Numbered from the stretch's first letter, positions 17,380 to 25,939 are shown. The stretch: 64,000 nucleotides of DNA from Pseudarthrobacter defluvii (GCF_030323865.1 NZ_CP066362.1:620001-684000), one strand, 5' to 3'. The notes: generated from the letters alone by a model not told the origin. Made by a program: numbers and translations.

Positions 17380-17652
17380 GTCAGGTCCTCCCTTTGCAGA
17401 ACTCTTTTGCAGAATCGACAAATAATAAGGCTGCTTACTTTCTAGCGTGTGCCGCATGGCGGCGTCAAGCATGGGCACCCGACGTGTCACGCAGGCGCCT
17501 GGTTCGCCGGGAGGCCGCGCTCAGGGTCATGGACTTCCTCCTCCGCCCCGGTTGCCTCGTCATGGACCCTGGCATGCTGCTGGGCATCAGGAAGCGCGCC
17601 GAGGGGCAATTCCCAGCCTCAGCCGTCGCCGGCGTCGTGAGCCTGGTGGCGA

Positions 17653-18039
17653 TCAAATTTCCGTTTGCCGCGCTTCGCGCGGAGCGCTTGCCCGGCTGCC
17701 CTGTTCGGACAACCATGTCAGGGCCTCGGATTCACTGGTGAAATATGCCGTGGGGGTGAGGGCCCGCTTGGAAAAGGCCGCTACGACTTTACCCATCGCC
17801 CCGTCCCCGATGAGGGCCACTGCCGAGAATCCGCGGTACGCATTCATGCCCGCCCTGGCCTGCGGCGTCAACCCGGCAACACCGGCGAGATTAACCAGGA
17901 GAGGTAACGCGCGCCCACCACTCAACCCCTCCAGAACCCGGGCTGCACGCACGGCGGTCTGGTACGTGATGTGGACTTCCGGCAGCCACTGCAACCGCAG
18001 CATGTCCCCATCGCAAGAGGCAGTAAAGAATTCCTTCAT
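17653..18039 (-). CDS. STAS/SpoIIAA-like small protein
   Basis: 128 residues from MKEFFTASCDGDML; the ATG at 18039 follows CCAGGACAGGA. Composition and pattern (LRLQWLPEVHITYQTAVRAAR, LPLLVNLAGVAGLTPQARAGM, RGFSAVALIGDGAMGKVVAAF) match a small alpha/beta protein in which a loop Ser/Thr and a conserved Asn sit after a short strand, as in STAS/SpoIIAA-like DUF families of Micrococcaceae. Role unknown; possible stress-response or anti-sigma regulation is only family-level inference. The frame continues upstream to 18612 but that part is antisense to the SRPBCC gene. Confidence 0.7.
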   Translation of the reverse strand: MKEFFTASCDGDMLRLQWLPEVHITYQTAVRAARVLEGLSGGRALPLLVNLAGVAGLTPQARAGMNAYRGFSAVALIGDGAMGKVVAAFSKRALTPTAYFTSESEALTWLSEQGSRASAPREARQTEI

Positions 18040-18177
18040 TCCTGTCCTGGTTCTCGTAGGCGGGCTTGTATTCCAGACATTTGAACAATTGAAACCCCAT
18101 TCTGCCGGACGGGTAGGACAAAAAGTCCAGGGGTAGTGGTCCCTACCGGTGGGGCTGTGTCCGTGGATGCTTGAAAA

Positions 18178-18660
18178 GTGATCAGAAGGGCCACCACGTT
18201 CAACCTTGCCGTCGCGATCCGGAGGCCTCAATCGGCGGTGTTCGCTCTGCTCTCCGATATCCAGGACTTCGAACCGATACCTCGCGACGCCGCCGTCCGA
18301 ATGGTCAAGGAACCGGCTGGCCCAACCGCGGTGGGCACACGCTGGCACGAATGGGTACGCTTGGCGCCGGGTTGCTGGTTCCACACCGAGAGCGTGGTGT
18401 CCGATTTCGACCCGCCGCACCTTCTCGGCATGGACTTTTCCAGCCACTGGCTCAACGGGCACCTCACCTACCAAATTGATACTTTTGAGGGCGGAAGCAT
18501 CCTGCACCACAGAGAAACCGTCCGGTCCCATTGGCTCCTCCGGTGGCTGCTGCCGGCCATCACCCACAGCATGCGGCCCCGGCTGCTGCAGCGCCTCGCG
18601 GAGATCAGGCAAATCCTTGAAAGCGGCTGCGCCGGCGGTTCAACTGCGCACACCTCATAA
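18178..18660 (+). CDS. SRPBCC-family (START/Bet v1-like) protein
   Basis: 160 residues from a GTG. The N-terminal strand-helix IRRPQSAVFALLSDIQDFEPIP, the central strands WHEWVRLAPGCWFHTESVV and HLTYQIDTFEGGS, and the long C-terminal helix (MRPRLLQRLAEIRQILES) follow the SRPBCC polyketide-cyclase-like pattern: a hydrophobic pocket closed by a helix. The ligand is unknown. It diverges from the STAS-like gene with 138 bp between starts, so a shared promoter region is likely. Confidence 0.8.
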   Translation: MIRRATTFNLAVAIRRPQSAVFALLSDIQDFEPIPRDAAVRMVKEPAGPTAVGTRWHEWVRLAPGCWFHTESVVSDFDPPHLLGMDFSSHWLNGHLTYQIDTFEGGSILHHRETVRSHWLLRWLLPAITHSMRPRLLQRLAEIRQILESGCAGGSTAHTS

Positions 18661-18701
18661 TTTTGGGGAGCGACGTCCATGTGGCGGTGGTCCGCCGGAG
18701 A

Positions 18702-19559
18702 TCAGCCCAGCGCCTTTTCCAGCCACTGCACATAGCGCTCCGGTTCCAGCAGCGCCGCCGTGTGACCGGCAGGGCCCATCGAAATCGTCCGAACCGGCCT
18801 GCCCAGCAATCTCTGGAGCCGGGGGATGTCGCCGGCGTCCTGGGTGCGGTCGTTCTCCGCCCGCAGCACCACGGCGTCTCCCCTCCACTGCTGAAACCGT
18901 TCCGGACGCACCAGCTGCCTCCTGGCCACGTCAGCGGCGACCGAGAAATGCGACACCATATCCGCCCTGGTCAAGTCGTGCCGGACAGTGTGGCGAAGAA
19001 CCGCTGCCCAGTTGCCATCGGGATCTGACCCGGCCGGGAGGAGTCCGGTTAGGCCGGCAAGTAGCAGGGAAGCCGACCAACGCTTCGGCAGTACCCGCGC
19101 CGCCAGGATTGCCACTGCCAGGGCCGGCACCCAGAGCCGGCCGTAGTCTGCCGGGCCGCTGCTGGAGAGCACCAAACGGTTGATCCGGCCGGGATGGGCA
19201 GCAAGGAACGCCTGGGCGAGCAAACCGCCGTAGGACTGGCCCACCGCGTCGCACCGCTCAATTCCCTCAGCGCGCAGGATCGCGGAGACGCCGTCGTCGA
19301 AATCGGTAAAGCGCTTCACTGGCGGGTAATCCGGCGCCACCACCGCGTGGTTGCGCGCAAGCCGCCCTAGGAAGTCGTACCCCAGCCCAGCCCGGCGCAG
19401 GCCGCCGGTTAGCCAGAGCACGGGCGGTCCCTCGCCCAGCCTTGCATAGCGCCATTCCACCTCACCGACCTTGAGTTTCCGGCCGTGGGCAGCGGTGAAA
19501 CGCCGCGCTGCCGACAGGATTGCTTCCCCTGCCGGCACCGGCGGGAGTTTCGCGGTCAC
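18702..19559 (-). CDS. Alpha/beta hydrolase
   Basis: 285 residues. Nucleophile elbow GQSYGGLL, HGGL-like oxyanion region at WLTGGLRRAGLGYDF, acid in RAENDRTQDAGD and His in MGPAGHTAALLEPE complete a plausible catalytic triad. No signal peptide, so intracellular. Its start overlaps the stop of the CPBP gene (ATGA), so both are probably translated together. Substrate unknown. Confidence 0.85.
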   Translation of the reverse strand: MTAKLPPVPAGEAILSAARRFTAAHGRKLKVGEVEWRYARLGEGPPVLWLTGGLRRAGLGYDFLGRLARNHAVVAPDYPPVKRFTDFDDGVSAILRAEGIERCDAVGQSYGGLLAQAFLAAHPGRINRLVLSSSGPADYGRLWVPALAVAILAARVLPKRWSASLLLAGLTGLLPAGSDPDGNWAAVLRHTVRHDLTRADMVSHFSVAADVARRQLVRPERFQQWRGDAVVLRAENDRTQDAGDIPRLQRLLGRPVRTISMGPAGHTAALLEPERYVQWLEKALG

Positions 19560-20434
19560 GTCGTCTCCCGCGGGTGGCGGCGTTCGGTGAGAAGGACGAC
19601 GGCGGCAACCACCCAGAATGCCGCACCCCAGCTGAGGGACGGAACCAGGATGGCGATTCCCGATGCGTTCCCGGAGGCCGCCATGAAGGAGTTAATGAAG
19701 GCGCCCGCGGAGAGGGGCGCGTGCATCAGCATGGCCAAGGGGAGGCACCCCGTCCGGTCGTAGAGCCAAACCATCAGCACCCGATAAGCGGGCAGCCAGC
19801 CAAACAGGAACACGGCCACGATGAGGGCGTTGGGTATGGCTCCTGACGGGTCAGTGCTGTTGGCGAACATGGGGTAGTGCCAGGCACCCCACAACACGGC
19901 CATGATCAAGGCTGTGGACACCACGCCGTGCCGCCGGCGCAGGCGGGGCAGCGCGAAGCCTGTCCAGCCCAGCTCCTCCAGCATGCCGACTATCAAGCCC
20001 ACCGCAATCCCGGCCAATACGACGATCACCAGCTCGGCCGCCGTCGAAACGCCGCCGTAGAAACCGGGGAAGACGACGGCGACTGCCACGGCCGTCGAAG
20101 CCATGACGAGTGGAGCGGTCAGGAGTGCCAGCGCATACCAGCGGGCGCCCACGCGCCACCGGCGAAGGCGGGCTACCAGCTCCCGAAGGCCCGCCTTTCC
20201 GTCCAGGAAGCTCGTGAGGATGATGGATGCGGCGGCGGGTCCGAGGGGGCCAAGGGATAGTGCAACAGCCATCGGGGCCGGCGCGACGCCAATGACAGCT
20301 GCCATCAAGCCCCATGAAATGACAAAGGTCAGGGCGTAGTAGGCAGGTACGGGGTGCCGACGGATGAAGTAGGTGAACCCTTTCCCTGCGGCGCCTGGTA
20401 CCAGCGGCAATCCATGTTGTGGCTGCGCAGTCAT
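19556..20434 (-). CDS. CPBP-family intramembrane metalloprotease
   Basis: 292 residues with about eight membrane helices. The CPBP motifs are present: EELGWTGFALPRL (the Glu pair; the position that is often Arg is Thr, as in some members), GAWHYPMF with its His, and a later NALIVAVFLFGWLPAYRV segment with LMHAPLSAGAFINS. The start at 20434 follows GGAGGTCTGGA; an extension to 20488 lacks such a site. CPBP proteins cleave or process prenylated or signal-like peptides; here the target is unknown. Coupled to the alpha/beta hydrolase downstream. Confidence 0.85.
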   Translation of the reverse strand: MTAQPQHGLPLVPGAAGKGFTYFIRRHPVPAYYALTFVISWGLMAAVIGVAPAPMAVALSLGPLGPAAASIILTSFLDGKAGLRELVARLRRWRVGARWYALALLTAPLVMASTAVAVAVVFPGFYGGVSTAAELVIVVLAGIAVGLIVGMLEELGWTGFALPRLRRRHGVVSTALIMAVLWGAWHYPMFANSTDPSGAIPNALIVAVFLFGWLPAYRVLMVWLYDRTGCLPLAMLMHAPLSAGAFINSFMAASGNASGIAILVPSLSWGAAFWVVAAVVLLTERRHPRETT

Positions 20435-20514
20435 TCCAGACCTCCTGCCTGGCCTGCTGATGATCCTTAAACCCCAGCCTTGTGGCATGCGGCCAGCGAT
20501 AACAGGGCCTTTTG

Positions 20515-21078
20515 TCAGGGGGATTTCCCGGTGCTTGGCGTAGGTGCCCCACCTGTCACGCGTACTCCGCCCACGGCTCCTGTCCAGGGGGTATCGCCGG
20601 GCGCCGGCACCACCAGGTGGGCGAAAACGTACCCCTGCTGCAGCTCCATGACCTGCGTGGTTGCTTCGATGCAGTCCAGCGTCAGTTCGACGGGCTGGAA
20701 GGGAGCGCCGGGGTGCTCCTGCCCGATGGCCACCCTGGCACTGGAAGCGCCGACGCAGGCCGCTGTGAAGGTGTACTGCCCAGGCACGGGGACTTCCGCC
20801 GTCGTGCCAAACCCCCTGACCGGGCCATCAAGCGGGCCCTCCTCAAAAAGGAGGACCGGCCCCGGTGTTGCCTTCAGGAGCCGGTCCAACTCACGGTAGT
20901 TGTGGACCTCGCGCTCCAGGACGAGAGGATCAATGGAAGGCACAGGGGAGCGCGTTTCGCGTGGAGATTCGGTTTGAGGCGTATGCGTTGGCTCGTCGTA
21001 TTCGTAGGAGCACCCCGCTGTTGCGCCGGCTGGGATCAACAGGGACAAGGCGAAAGCAAGCCCGTGCCACCTGCCCAT
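20515..21078 (-). CDS. Lipoprotein of unknown function
   Basis: 187 residues. The signal (MGRWHGLAFALSLLIPAGA) ends in a lipobox ATAGC, with Cys at about residue 23, then an acidic Pro/Thr/Ser-rich linker. The folded part has two Cys (ACVGAS, LDCIEA) that could form a disulfide, and a beta-rich pattern (VPVPGQYTFTAACVG, VFAHLVVPAPGDTPWTGAVGG). It may be exported and membrane-anchored. It lies 80 bp upstream of the CPBP gene, on the same strand. Confidence 0.78.
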   Translation of the reverse strand: MGRWHGLAFALSLLIPAGATAGCSYEYDEPTHTPQTESPRETRSPVPSIDPLVLEREVHNYRELDRLLKATPGPVLLFEEGPLDGPVRGFGTTAEVPVPGQYTFTAACVGASSARVAIGQEHPGAPFQPVELTLDCIEATTQVMELQQGYVFAHLVVPAPGDTPWTGAVGGVRVTGGAPTPSTGKSP

Positions 21079-21237
21079 GGTTCCCACACTTTGAATGGTG
21101 CGCAGGTGTGCGGTGCAAAGTAAATACTGGATTAGCGGGTCGACAGCAGCGGTGCGGGCCGAGAAAAGAGGACGGGCAGGTTTGGCGTGCGGGCAGGCCG
21201 TAAAGGCCAGGCAGGGCGGTTCCTGGACCTTAAAGCG

Positions 21238-21278
21238 AAAGGCCCTGCCTCCCTTGTAACAAGGGCAGCAGGGCCTTT
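21238..21278 (-). terminator. Terminator after tRNA-Ser(CGA)
   Basis: AAAGGCCCTGC (21238-21248) pairs with GCAGGGCCTTT (21268-21278) around an inner CCCTTGTAACAAGGG hairpin, just downstream of the minus-strand tRNA. Confidence 0.7.
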
Positions 21279-21283
21279 CTACC

Positions 21284-21373
21284 TGGCGGTGACGGTGGGA
21301 TTTGAACCCACGTTGGCTTTTACACCAAACAACATTTCGAGTGTTGCACCTTCGGCCGCTCGGACACGTCACC
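21284..21373 (-). tRNA. tRNA-Ser (anticodon CGA)
   Basis: Minus-strand cloverleaf of class II form. Acceptor GGTGAC/GTCACC, T-arm GGGTTCAAATCCC, anticodon stem CAACA/TGTTG with loop CTCGAAA giving anticodon CGA, and a long variable arm. The 3' CCA is encoded (TGG at 21284-21286). It reads UCG codons. Confidence 0.93.
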
Positions 21374-21548
21374 AACCTCAATAGGGTACCGGAGCAAGGC
21401 CTGCATCCCCAAAACGGGTGCCTGCGCGCGCGTGAAGCAAGGATCGATTTTGCCTGTGCACCTGCCGCACTCACGGCAGTGCCGTCGCGGATTACTGCCT
21501 TGAACGGCATCGCAGGTGAATGTCAGACCCTCGCACGATGATTAGTTC

Positions 21549-23126
21549 ATGGGAAAGGCAGCGGTAACCAGGGCTTATGCGGACATCCGGGCTGCCCTTG
21601 CTGTGTTGAATGCGGAGGTGGATGGGTGCGGTTCTGAGCCGTTTTCGGTGGCTGATCCGTTGGCTGGGCTGGCTGATGGGTGCCTGGATATTTTGGCCGG
21701 TGCCCGGGAGGTTGAGGCCTGGTTCGCTGGTTTGAAGGCGAAGGCTGCGGTGACGTACGCGGAGAGCGCCTCTGTTGTTGCCGGGCCTGATGCGCCGGTG
21801 CAGGCCAAGGAGATGGCGGTCGCGGCGGAGGTCGGGTGTGTGCTGGCTTTGGGGCCGCGGGCTGCGTCATCGTTCCTGGCTGCTTCGCACGCCGTTGTTT
21901 CCTCGTTGCCGCGAACCCTTGTGGGGCTGCAGGCCGGGACGTTGTCGTGGCAGCATGCGGTGGTGATGGCGGACGAGGCCGCGTGTCTGGATGCTGCGGG
22001 GGCGGCGGCGTTGGAAGCCCATTTCCTTGACCCTGACGCCCAGGACCCTGCTCGGGGGTGCCCTGTGGGGCAGCTTCCGGCGCACCGGTTTCGGGTCAAG
22101 GCCAGGACGTGGCGGGAACGCCACCACGCGGAGAGCATCGAGAAACGCCATGCCAAGGGGGTGGCGGATCGGCGGGTGGAGTTCCGGCCGGACCAGGACG
22201 GGATGGCCTGGCTGTCCGCGTGCCTGCCGGCGGCTGAGGCGTTGGCCGGGTGGAACCGGCTCACCGCGATCTCGCGTGGCATGCAGGGGCCGGATGAGTG
22301 CCGGACCATGCCGCAGCTGCGGGCCGACAACTTCGCCAATGCGGTCCTTGGCAGCGGCAGTATCGTCCACGCCGGTGGTACCTGTGCCACGCCCTTATCC
22401 GACGCAGGCAGTGACGTCGAGGCCGTCCACCGGGGCGGCGCTTGTGCCGTCCACGGTCCAGATGCCGGTGGACGTTACGGTGCCGGGCAGCAGCCCTGGT
22501 CTTCGCCGATCCGCGCCCAGGTCCTGGTCACGGTCCCGGTGTACTCGTTGATGGGGTTGACCGATGAACCGGCGATGCTGGACGGGTACGGGCCGATCCC
22601 GCCGTCGATGGCGCGGGAGCTGGTGGCGAAGGGGGCAACATCGTTTTACCGGGTGTTGGTGGATCCCCGGGACGGGGCGCCGTTGGAGATCGGGCGGACG
22701 AGTTACCGGGTGACCGGGGCGATGCGGGCTTGGTTGCGGATGCGGGACGGTAAGTGCCCGTTCCCGGGCTGCAGCAACAACTCCCTGGACAACGACGCCG
22801 ACCACATCCTCGCCTGGGCCAACGGCGGCCCCACCGGGATCAGCAACCTGGGGCAGCCCTGCCCCAAACACCACAAACTCCGCCACACCACCGGATGGAA
22901 ACCCACCCCGGCCACCAAAAACGAACCACCCGGCTGGACCTCACCCACCGGCCGGCACTACCCAAGCGAACACCAGGACTGGGAACCACCGAAGTGGCCC
23001 AGGCAGCTGGTGCCGCAACTGAAGCCGTTGAAAAGGGCAATCGCAGGCTGCGCGGACTTGGTGGGCGTTGGCTTCTCCTTGGGTGAGGCATGCCTTGACG
23101 GCATCCTCCACCCGCCCTCTGCCTAG
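21549..23126 (+). CDS. DUF222 / HNH endonuclease-domain protein (13E12-repeat family type)
   Basis: 525 residues. The first three quarters are the DUF222-type helical region (TYAESASVVAGPDAP, RVKARTWRERHHAESIEKRH). The HNH nuclease motif is near the C-terminus: DGKCPFPGCSNN, the catalytic DADHILAWANGGPT, and CPKHHKLRH, with paired Cys likely binding zinc. This family is multicopy in Micrococcaceae and mycobacteria; function is unproven and may involve mobile DNA. Third-position usage flips inside the gene: mostly G/T-ending codons up to about 22750, then C/A-ending codons (AAC, CCC, AAA, ACC) across the HNH module. GATGAT lies 6 bp before the ATG, a leaderless layout. Confidence 0.88.
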   Translation: MGKAAVTRAYADIRAALAVLNAEVDGCGSEPFSVADPLAGLADGCLDILAGAREVEAWFAGLKAKAAVTYAESASVVAGPDAPVQAKEMAVAAEVGCVLALGPRAASSFLAASHAVVSSLPRTLVGLQAGTLSWQHAVVMADEAACLDAAGAAALEAHFLDPDAQDPARGCPVGQLPAHRFRVKARTWRERHHAESIEKRHAKGVADRRVEFRPDQDGMAWLSACLPAAEALAGWNRLTAISRGMQGPDECRTMPQLRADNFANAVLGSGSIVHAGGTCATPLSDAGSDVEAVHRGGACAVHGPDAGGRYGAGQQPWSSPIRAQVLVTVPVYSLMGLTDEPAMLDGYGPIPPSMARELVAKGATSFYRVLVDPRDGAPLEIGRTSYRVTGAMRAWLRMRDGKCPFPGCSNNSLDNDADHILAWANGGPTGISNLGQPCPKHHKLRHTTGWKPTPATKNEPPGWTSPTGRHYPSEHQDWEPPKWPRQLVPQLKPLKRAIAGCADLVGVGFSLGEACLDGILHPPSA

Positions 23127-23347
23127 CAGCTTGCTTTGTGTAGGGGAACCTTGCCACCCGGATCGCATTCCAAACCGTCGCCTTGCGATGGAACTGCGTC
23201 GCTAGGCCGCGCAACGGACCCCATGCCTTTTCCACCGAGCGCGTTCCACCGACCGCGATGTTTGTCCGGACTGTCCCAAGACCGGGGCCACGAAACTGTG
23301 CCTTTCGTCTAAACGCGATGCTGTCCGCAGTGTTCCAGGAGGCCGCA

Positions 23348-23401
23348 ATGAAAACCCGACACCCGCCGTCGGACTTTCCCCCTCGCCGTGCGTCCGGATA
23401 G
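23348..23401 (+). CDS. Putative 17-residue leader peptide
   Basis: ATG at 23348 is preceded by a perfect AGGAGG with good spacing (AGGAGGCCGCAATG) and reads MKTRHPPSDFPPRRASG before TAG at 23399-23401. The stop is 13 bp before the preferred dehydrogenase ATG (23415), which itself has no ribosome site. The peptide could couple or gate translation of the operon. Pro and Arg are abundant; no Cys or Trp run is present to point to amino-acid attenuation. Confidence 0.45.
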   Translation: MKTRHPPSDFPPRRASG

Positions 23402-23414
23402 ATTCGTCAGCAAG

Positions 23415-24455
23415 ATGACGAATTCAGAAACCCCCATCCACGCAACCGCATACTGGACCACTGCTAAGGAGCACGGCGAGCTCAGGGCGGAAGAAATGGC
23501 CGCCCCCGGACCGGGTGAAGCGCTGGTCCGTGCCCTGTATTCGGGCATCAGCAAGGGCACGGAAATGGTGGTCCACGCCGGGGCCGTTCCGCCGCGGGTG
23601 GCAGAGGAAATGCGCGCCCCGCACCAGGAAGGCGAGTTCCCTGGGCCAGTGAAATTCGGCTACCTGTCCGTCGGAGTAGTGGAGGAGGGGCCCGAGGGGT
23701 GGAAGGGCCAGCGCGTCTTCTGCCTGAACCCGCACCAGGACCGCTACGTGGTTCCCGTGGAATCCCTGACCAGGATCCCGGACGAGGTCCCCTCCAGGCG
23801 CGCGGTCCTTACTGGCACAGTCGAAACGGCCGTCAATGCCCTGTGGGAAGCCGGGCCGCGGCTGGGCGACCGGGTCGCGGTGGTCGGCGCCGGCCTGGTG
23901 GGTGGCATGGTGGCCACGCTACTGCGCTCCTTCCCGCTGCAGCGCCTGCAGCTAGTGGACCTTGACCCGGGCCGGAAGCAGTTGGCGGACTCACTGGGCG
24001 TCGAGTTCGCGCAGCCGGATGACGCCCTGGCCGACTGTGACATCGTGTTCCACTGCTCGGCCTCCCAGGAAGGCCTGGAACGCAGCTTGCAGCTTGTCGG
24101 CGATGAAGGCGACGTCATCGAGATGTCCTGGTACGCCAACCGGGAGGTCGCCGTACCCCTGGGTGAGGACTTCCATGCGAGGCGCCTGTCCATCCGGGCC
24201 AGCCAGGTGGGCATGGTGGCGCGCGCCCGCCGCCACCGCCGCACCAACGCGGACCGCCTGGACCTTGCCGTATCGCTGCTCAGGGACCCCATTTTCGACG
24301 CGTTCCTGACCGGATCATCCCGCTTCGAGGACCTGCCGGACGTGGTTCAGAACCTGGCCGACGGCAGCCTGCAGGCCCTGTGCCACGTGGTCGAATACCC
24401 CGGCAGCAGTCTCGCACCCAGTCCAGCCACAGACAACAACGAAAACTTGAGGTAA
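23415..24455 (+). CDS. Medium-chain dehydrogenase/reductase, zinc-independent
   Basis: 346 residues from MTNSETPIHAT. N-terminal GroES-like domain (GEALVRALYSGISKGTEM), then a Rossmann domain with GAGLVGGMVATLLRSFP and the following LVDLDPGRKQLADSLGV. The usual structural four-Cys zinc lobe and catalytic Cys/His pair of alcohol dehydrogenases are not visible. A GTG at 23388 in the same frame would add nine residues but overlaps the leader peptide. It is the first enzyme of a three-gene unit with a pterin-synthase-like protein (4 bp gap) and a glycosyltransferase. The substrate is unknown; the pairing suggests one small-molecule or glycan pathway. Confidence 0.85.
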   Translation: MTNSETPIHATAYWTTAKEHGELRAEEMAAPGPGEALVRALYSGISKGTEMVVHAGAVPPRVAEEMRAPHQEGEFPGPVKFGYLSVGVVEEGPEGWKGQRVFCLNPHQDRYVVPVESLTRIPDEVPSRRAVLTGTVETAVNALWEAGPRLGDRVAVVGAGLVGGMVATLLRSFPLQRLQLVDLDPGRKQLADSLGVEFAQPDDALADCDIVFHCSASQEGLERSLQLVGDEGDVIEMSWYANREVAVPLGEDFHARRLSIRASQVGMVARARRHRRTNADRLDLAVSLLRDPIFDAFLTGSSRFEDLPDVVQNLADGSLQALCHVVEYPGSSLAPSPATDNNENLR

Positions 24456-24458
24456 CCC

Positions 24459-24854
24459 ATGTTCAGCCTGACCGTCCGCCGCCACTTCATGATCGCCCAC
24501 AGCCTTCCCCGTGAGGCGTTCGGGCCTGCCCAGGGCCTGCATGGGGCCACCTTCGTCGCGGAGGTGACCTTCCGCCGTCGTGCGCTCAACGCCGACGCGA
24601 TCGTCCTGGACATCGGTGCCGCCGGGACCATCATCGAGGAAGTGCTGGCCGGGCTGAACTACCAGAACCTGGACGAGCACCCCGACTTCGCAGGCAAGCT
24701 CACCACCACGGAAGCACTCGCCGAATACATCACCCAGCAGGTCGCCGCCAGGATCAAAGACAGCGACGACGGCCGCGAACTGGCGGGCGTCGACGTCACG
24801 CTGCGCGAGAATCCGGACGCCTGGGCCACCTATTCCCTGGACCTCACCGCCTAA
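24459..24854 (+). CDS. 6-pyruvoyl-tetrahydropterin synthase / QueD-like protein lacking catalytic residues
   Basis: 131 residues, right size for a single T-fold subunit. The first zinc His (H14, IAHSL) and the second (H28, GLHGA) are present, but the third His of HGH is Ala30 and the catalytic Cys four residues before H28 is Ala24. The Asp-His pair of the usual LDH motif is also absent (GLNYQNLDEHPDF), while the substrate-anchoring Glu region near the C-terminus (RENPDAWATYSLDL) is retained. It therefore keeps the pterin-binding shell but probably not the known synthase chemistry. It is translationally close to the dehydrogenase and glycosyltransferase on either side. Confidence 0.85.
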   Translation: MFSLTVRRHFMIAHSLPREAFGPAQGLHGATFVAEVTFRRRALNADAIVLDIGAAGTIIEEVLAGLNYQNLDEHPDFAGKLTTTEALAEYITQQVAARIKDSDDGRELAGVDVTLRENPDAWATYSLDLTA

Positions 24855-24856
24855 CC

Positions 24857-25939
24857 GTGCGCCCCATCCGGCTGCTGGTCCCCGGCAACATCCGCCACAG
24901 TTCAGGCGGAAACGTCTACAACGCACGCCTGGTTGCTGGACTGGAAGAGCTGGGTGCCGAAGTGGACGTCATCAGCGTCGATGGAACCTGGCCGGATGCC
25001 AGTGCCGACGAACGACGCCGTCTGGGCACCTTCCTCGGGACACGGGAACCTGACGAGGGTCCCGGGCAGGCCGTACTCATCGTGGATGGGCTGGTAGCGG
25101 TTGGGGCCCCGGACGAACTGGAGTACGCCGCAAAGGCGGGGCGGCAAATATGGGTCCTGGTGCATATGCCTGTGCTGGAAAGTTCCGGGCCTGCAGCCCT
25201 GGAAGACGAAGCCAAGGCCTTGCGTGCAGCAATCGGGGTCATCTGCACCAGCACTTCTGCGGCGTCAGTACTGGCAAAGCGGGGACTTCCTCAGGCCCAA
25301 GTGGTCCTGCCCGGAGTCGACCCCGCGCCCCGCGCCGCCGGTTCCGCCCCTCCCCACCTGGCGGTCGTCGCCGCCCTGCTGCCCAACAAGGACCAGGTGC
25401 TGACCGTCGAAGCGCTGGCCCGGATCCAGGACCTTGAGTGGACTGCGTCGTTCGTGGGGTCGGACCAGGCGGACCCGGGCTACGCGCGGGAGGTTCGGGC
25501 TGCCATCGCTGCCAATAGGCTGCAGGAGCGGGTGCGACTCGAGGGCGAACTGACGGGGGAAGCGCTCGAAGCCGAGTGGGCCCGCACCAACCTGACCTTG
25601 CTGGTTTCCCGGACCGAAGCGTTCGGAATGGCAGTCACCGAGTCCCTGGCCCACGGGATCCCGGTACTTGTCCGCGAGGGGACGGGGGCAGTGGAAGCGC
25701 TTGGCACGGCCGGGCAGGCAGCGGACGACGGCGGCCCCCGCCTTCCGGGGGCAGCGCTGCCACTTCCAGCAGGGGAAAATGAGAGTCCCGATCGTCTGGC
25801 AGGCTCCCTGCGCCAATGGCTGACGGACCAACAAGTCCGGGAAAGCTGGCGGAAAACAGCGCTGGACGCGAGGAGCAGGCTGCCGGACTGGAGCATCACC
25901 GCCCGAAAGATGCTGGGCATCATGGCGGTGACTGAATAA
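24857..25939 (+). CDS. Glycosyltransferase family 4-like protein
   Basis: 360 residues from a GTG, 2 bp after the pterin-synthase-like gene. N-terminal GT-B donor/acceptor opening GNIRHSSGGNVYNARLVAGL, the C-terminal nucleotide-sugar domain with VAALLPNKDQVLTVEALARI, and the GT4 loop SRTEAFGMAVTESLAHGIPV (the conserved Glu of EX7E with the second Glu). It would transfer a sugar from an NDP-sugar in the cytoplasm. Acceptor unknown; the operon context hints at a glycosylated small molecule rather than wall polymer, but this is inference. Confidence 0.87.
   Translation: MRPIRLLVPGNIRHSSGGNVYNARLVAGLEELGAEVDVISVDGTWPDASADERRRLGTFLGTREPDEGPGQAVLIVDGLVAVGAPDELEYAAKAGRQIWVLVHMPVLESSGPAALEDEAKALRAAIGVICTSTSAASVLAKRGLPQAQVVLPGVDPAPRAAGSAPPHLAVVAALLPNKDQVLTVEALARIQDLEWTASFVGSDQADPGYAREVRAAIAANRLQERVRLEGELTGEALEAEWARTNLTLLVSRTEAFGMAVTESLAHGIPVLVREGTGAVEALGTAGQAADDGGPRLPGAALPLPAGENESPDRLAGSLRQWLTDQQVRESWRKTALDARSRLPDWSITARKMLGIMAVTE

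Noticed and set aside
16498..17490. Starting the Rho_N-repeat protein at 17490
   Set aside because: The first 37 codons lack a ribosome site and precede a strong GGGAGGA-ATG at 17379.
17653..18612. Extending the STAS-like gene upstream to 319 codons
   Set aside because: The extra part is antisense to the SRPBCC gene, while an ATG with a ribosome site at 18039 gives a compact domain.
24459..24854. Naming this gene queD or 6-carboxytetrahydropterin synthase
   Set aside because: Catalytic Cys, third zinc His and the Asp-His pair are absent, and no queC, queE or folE neighbours are present.
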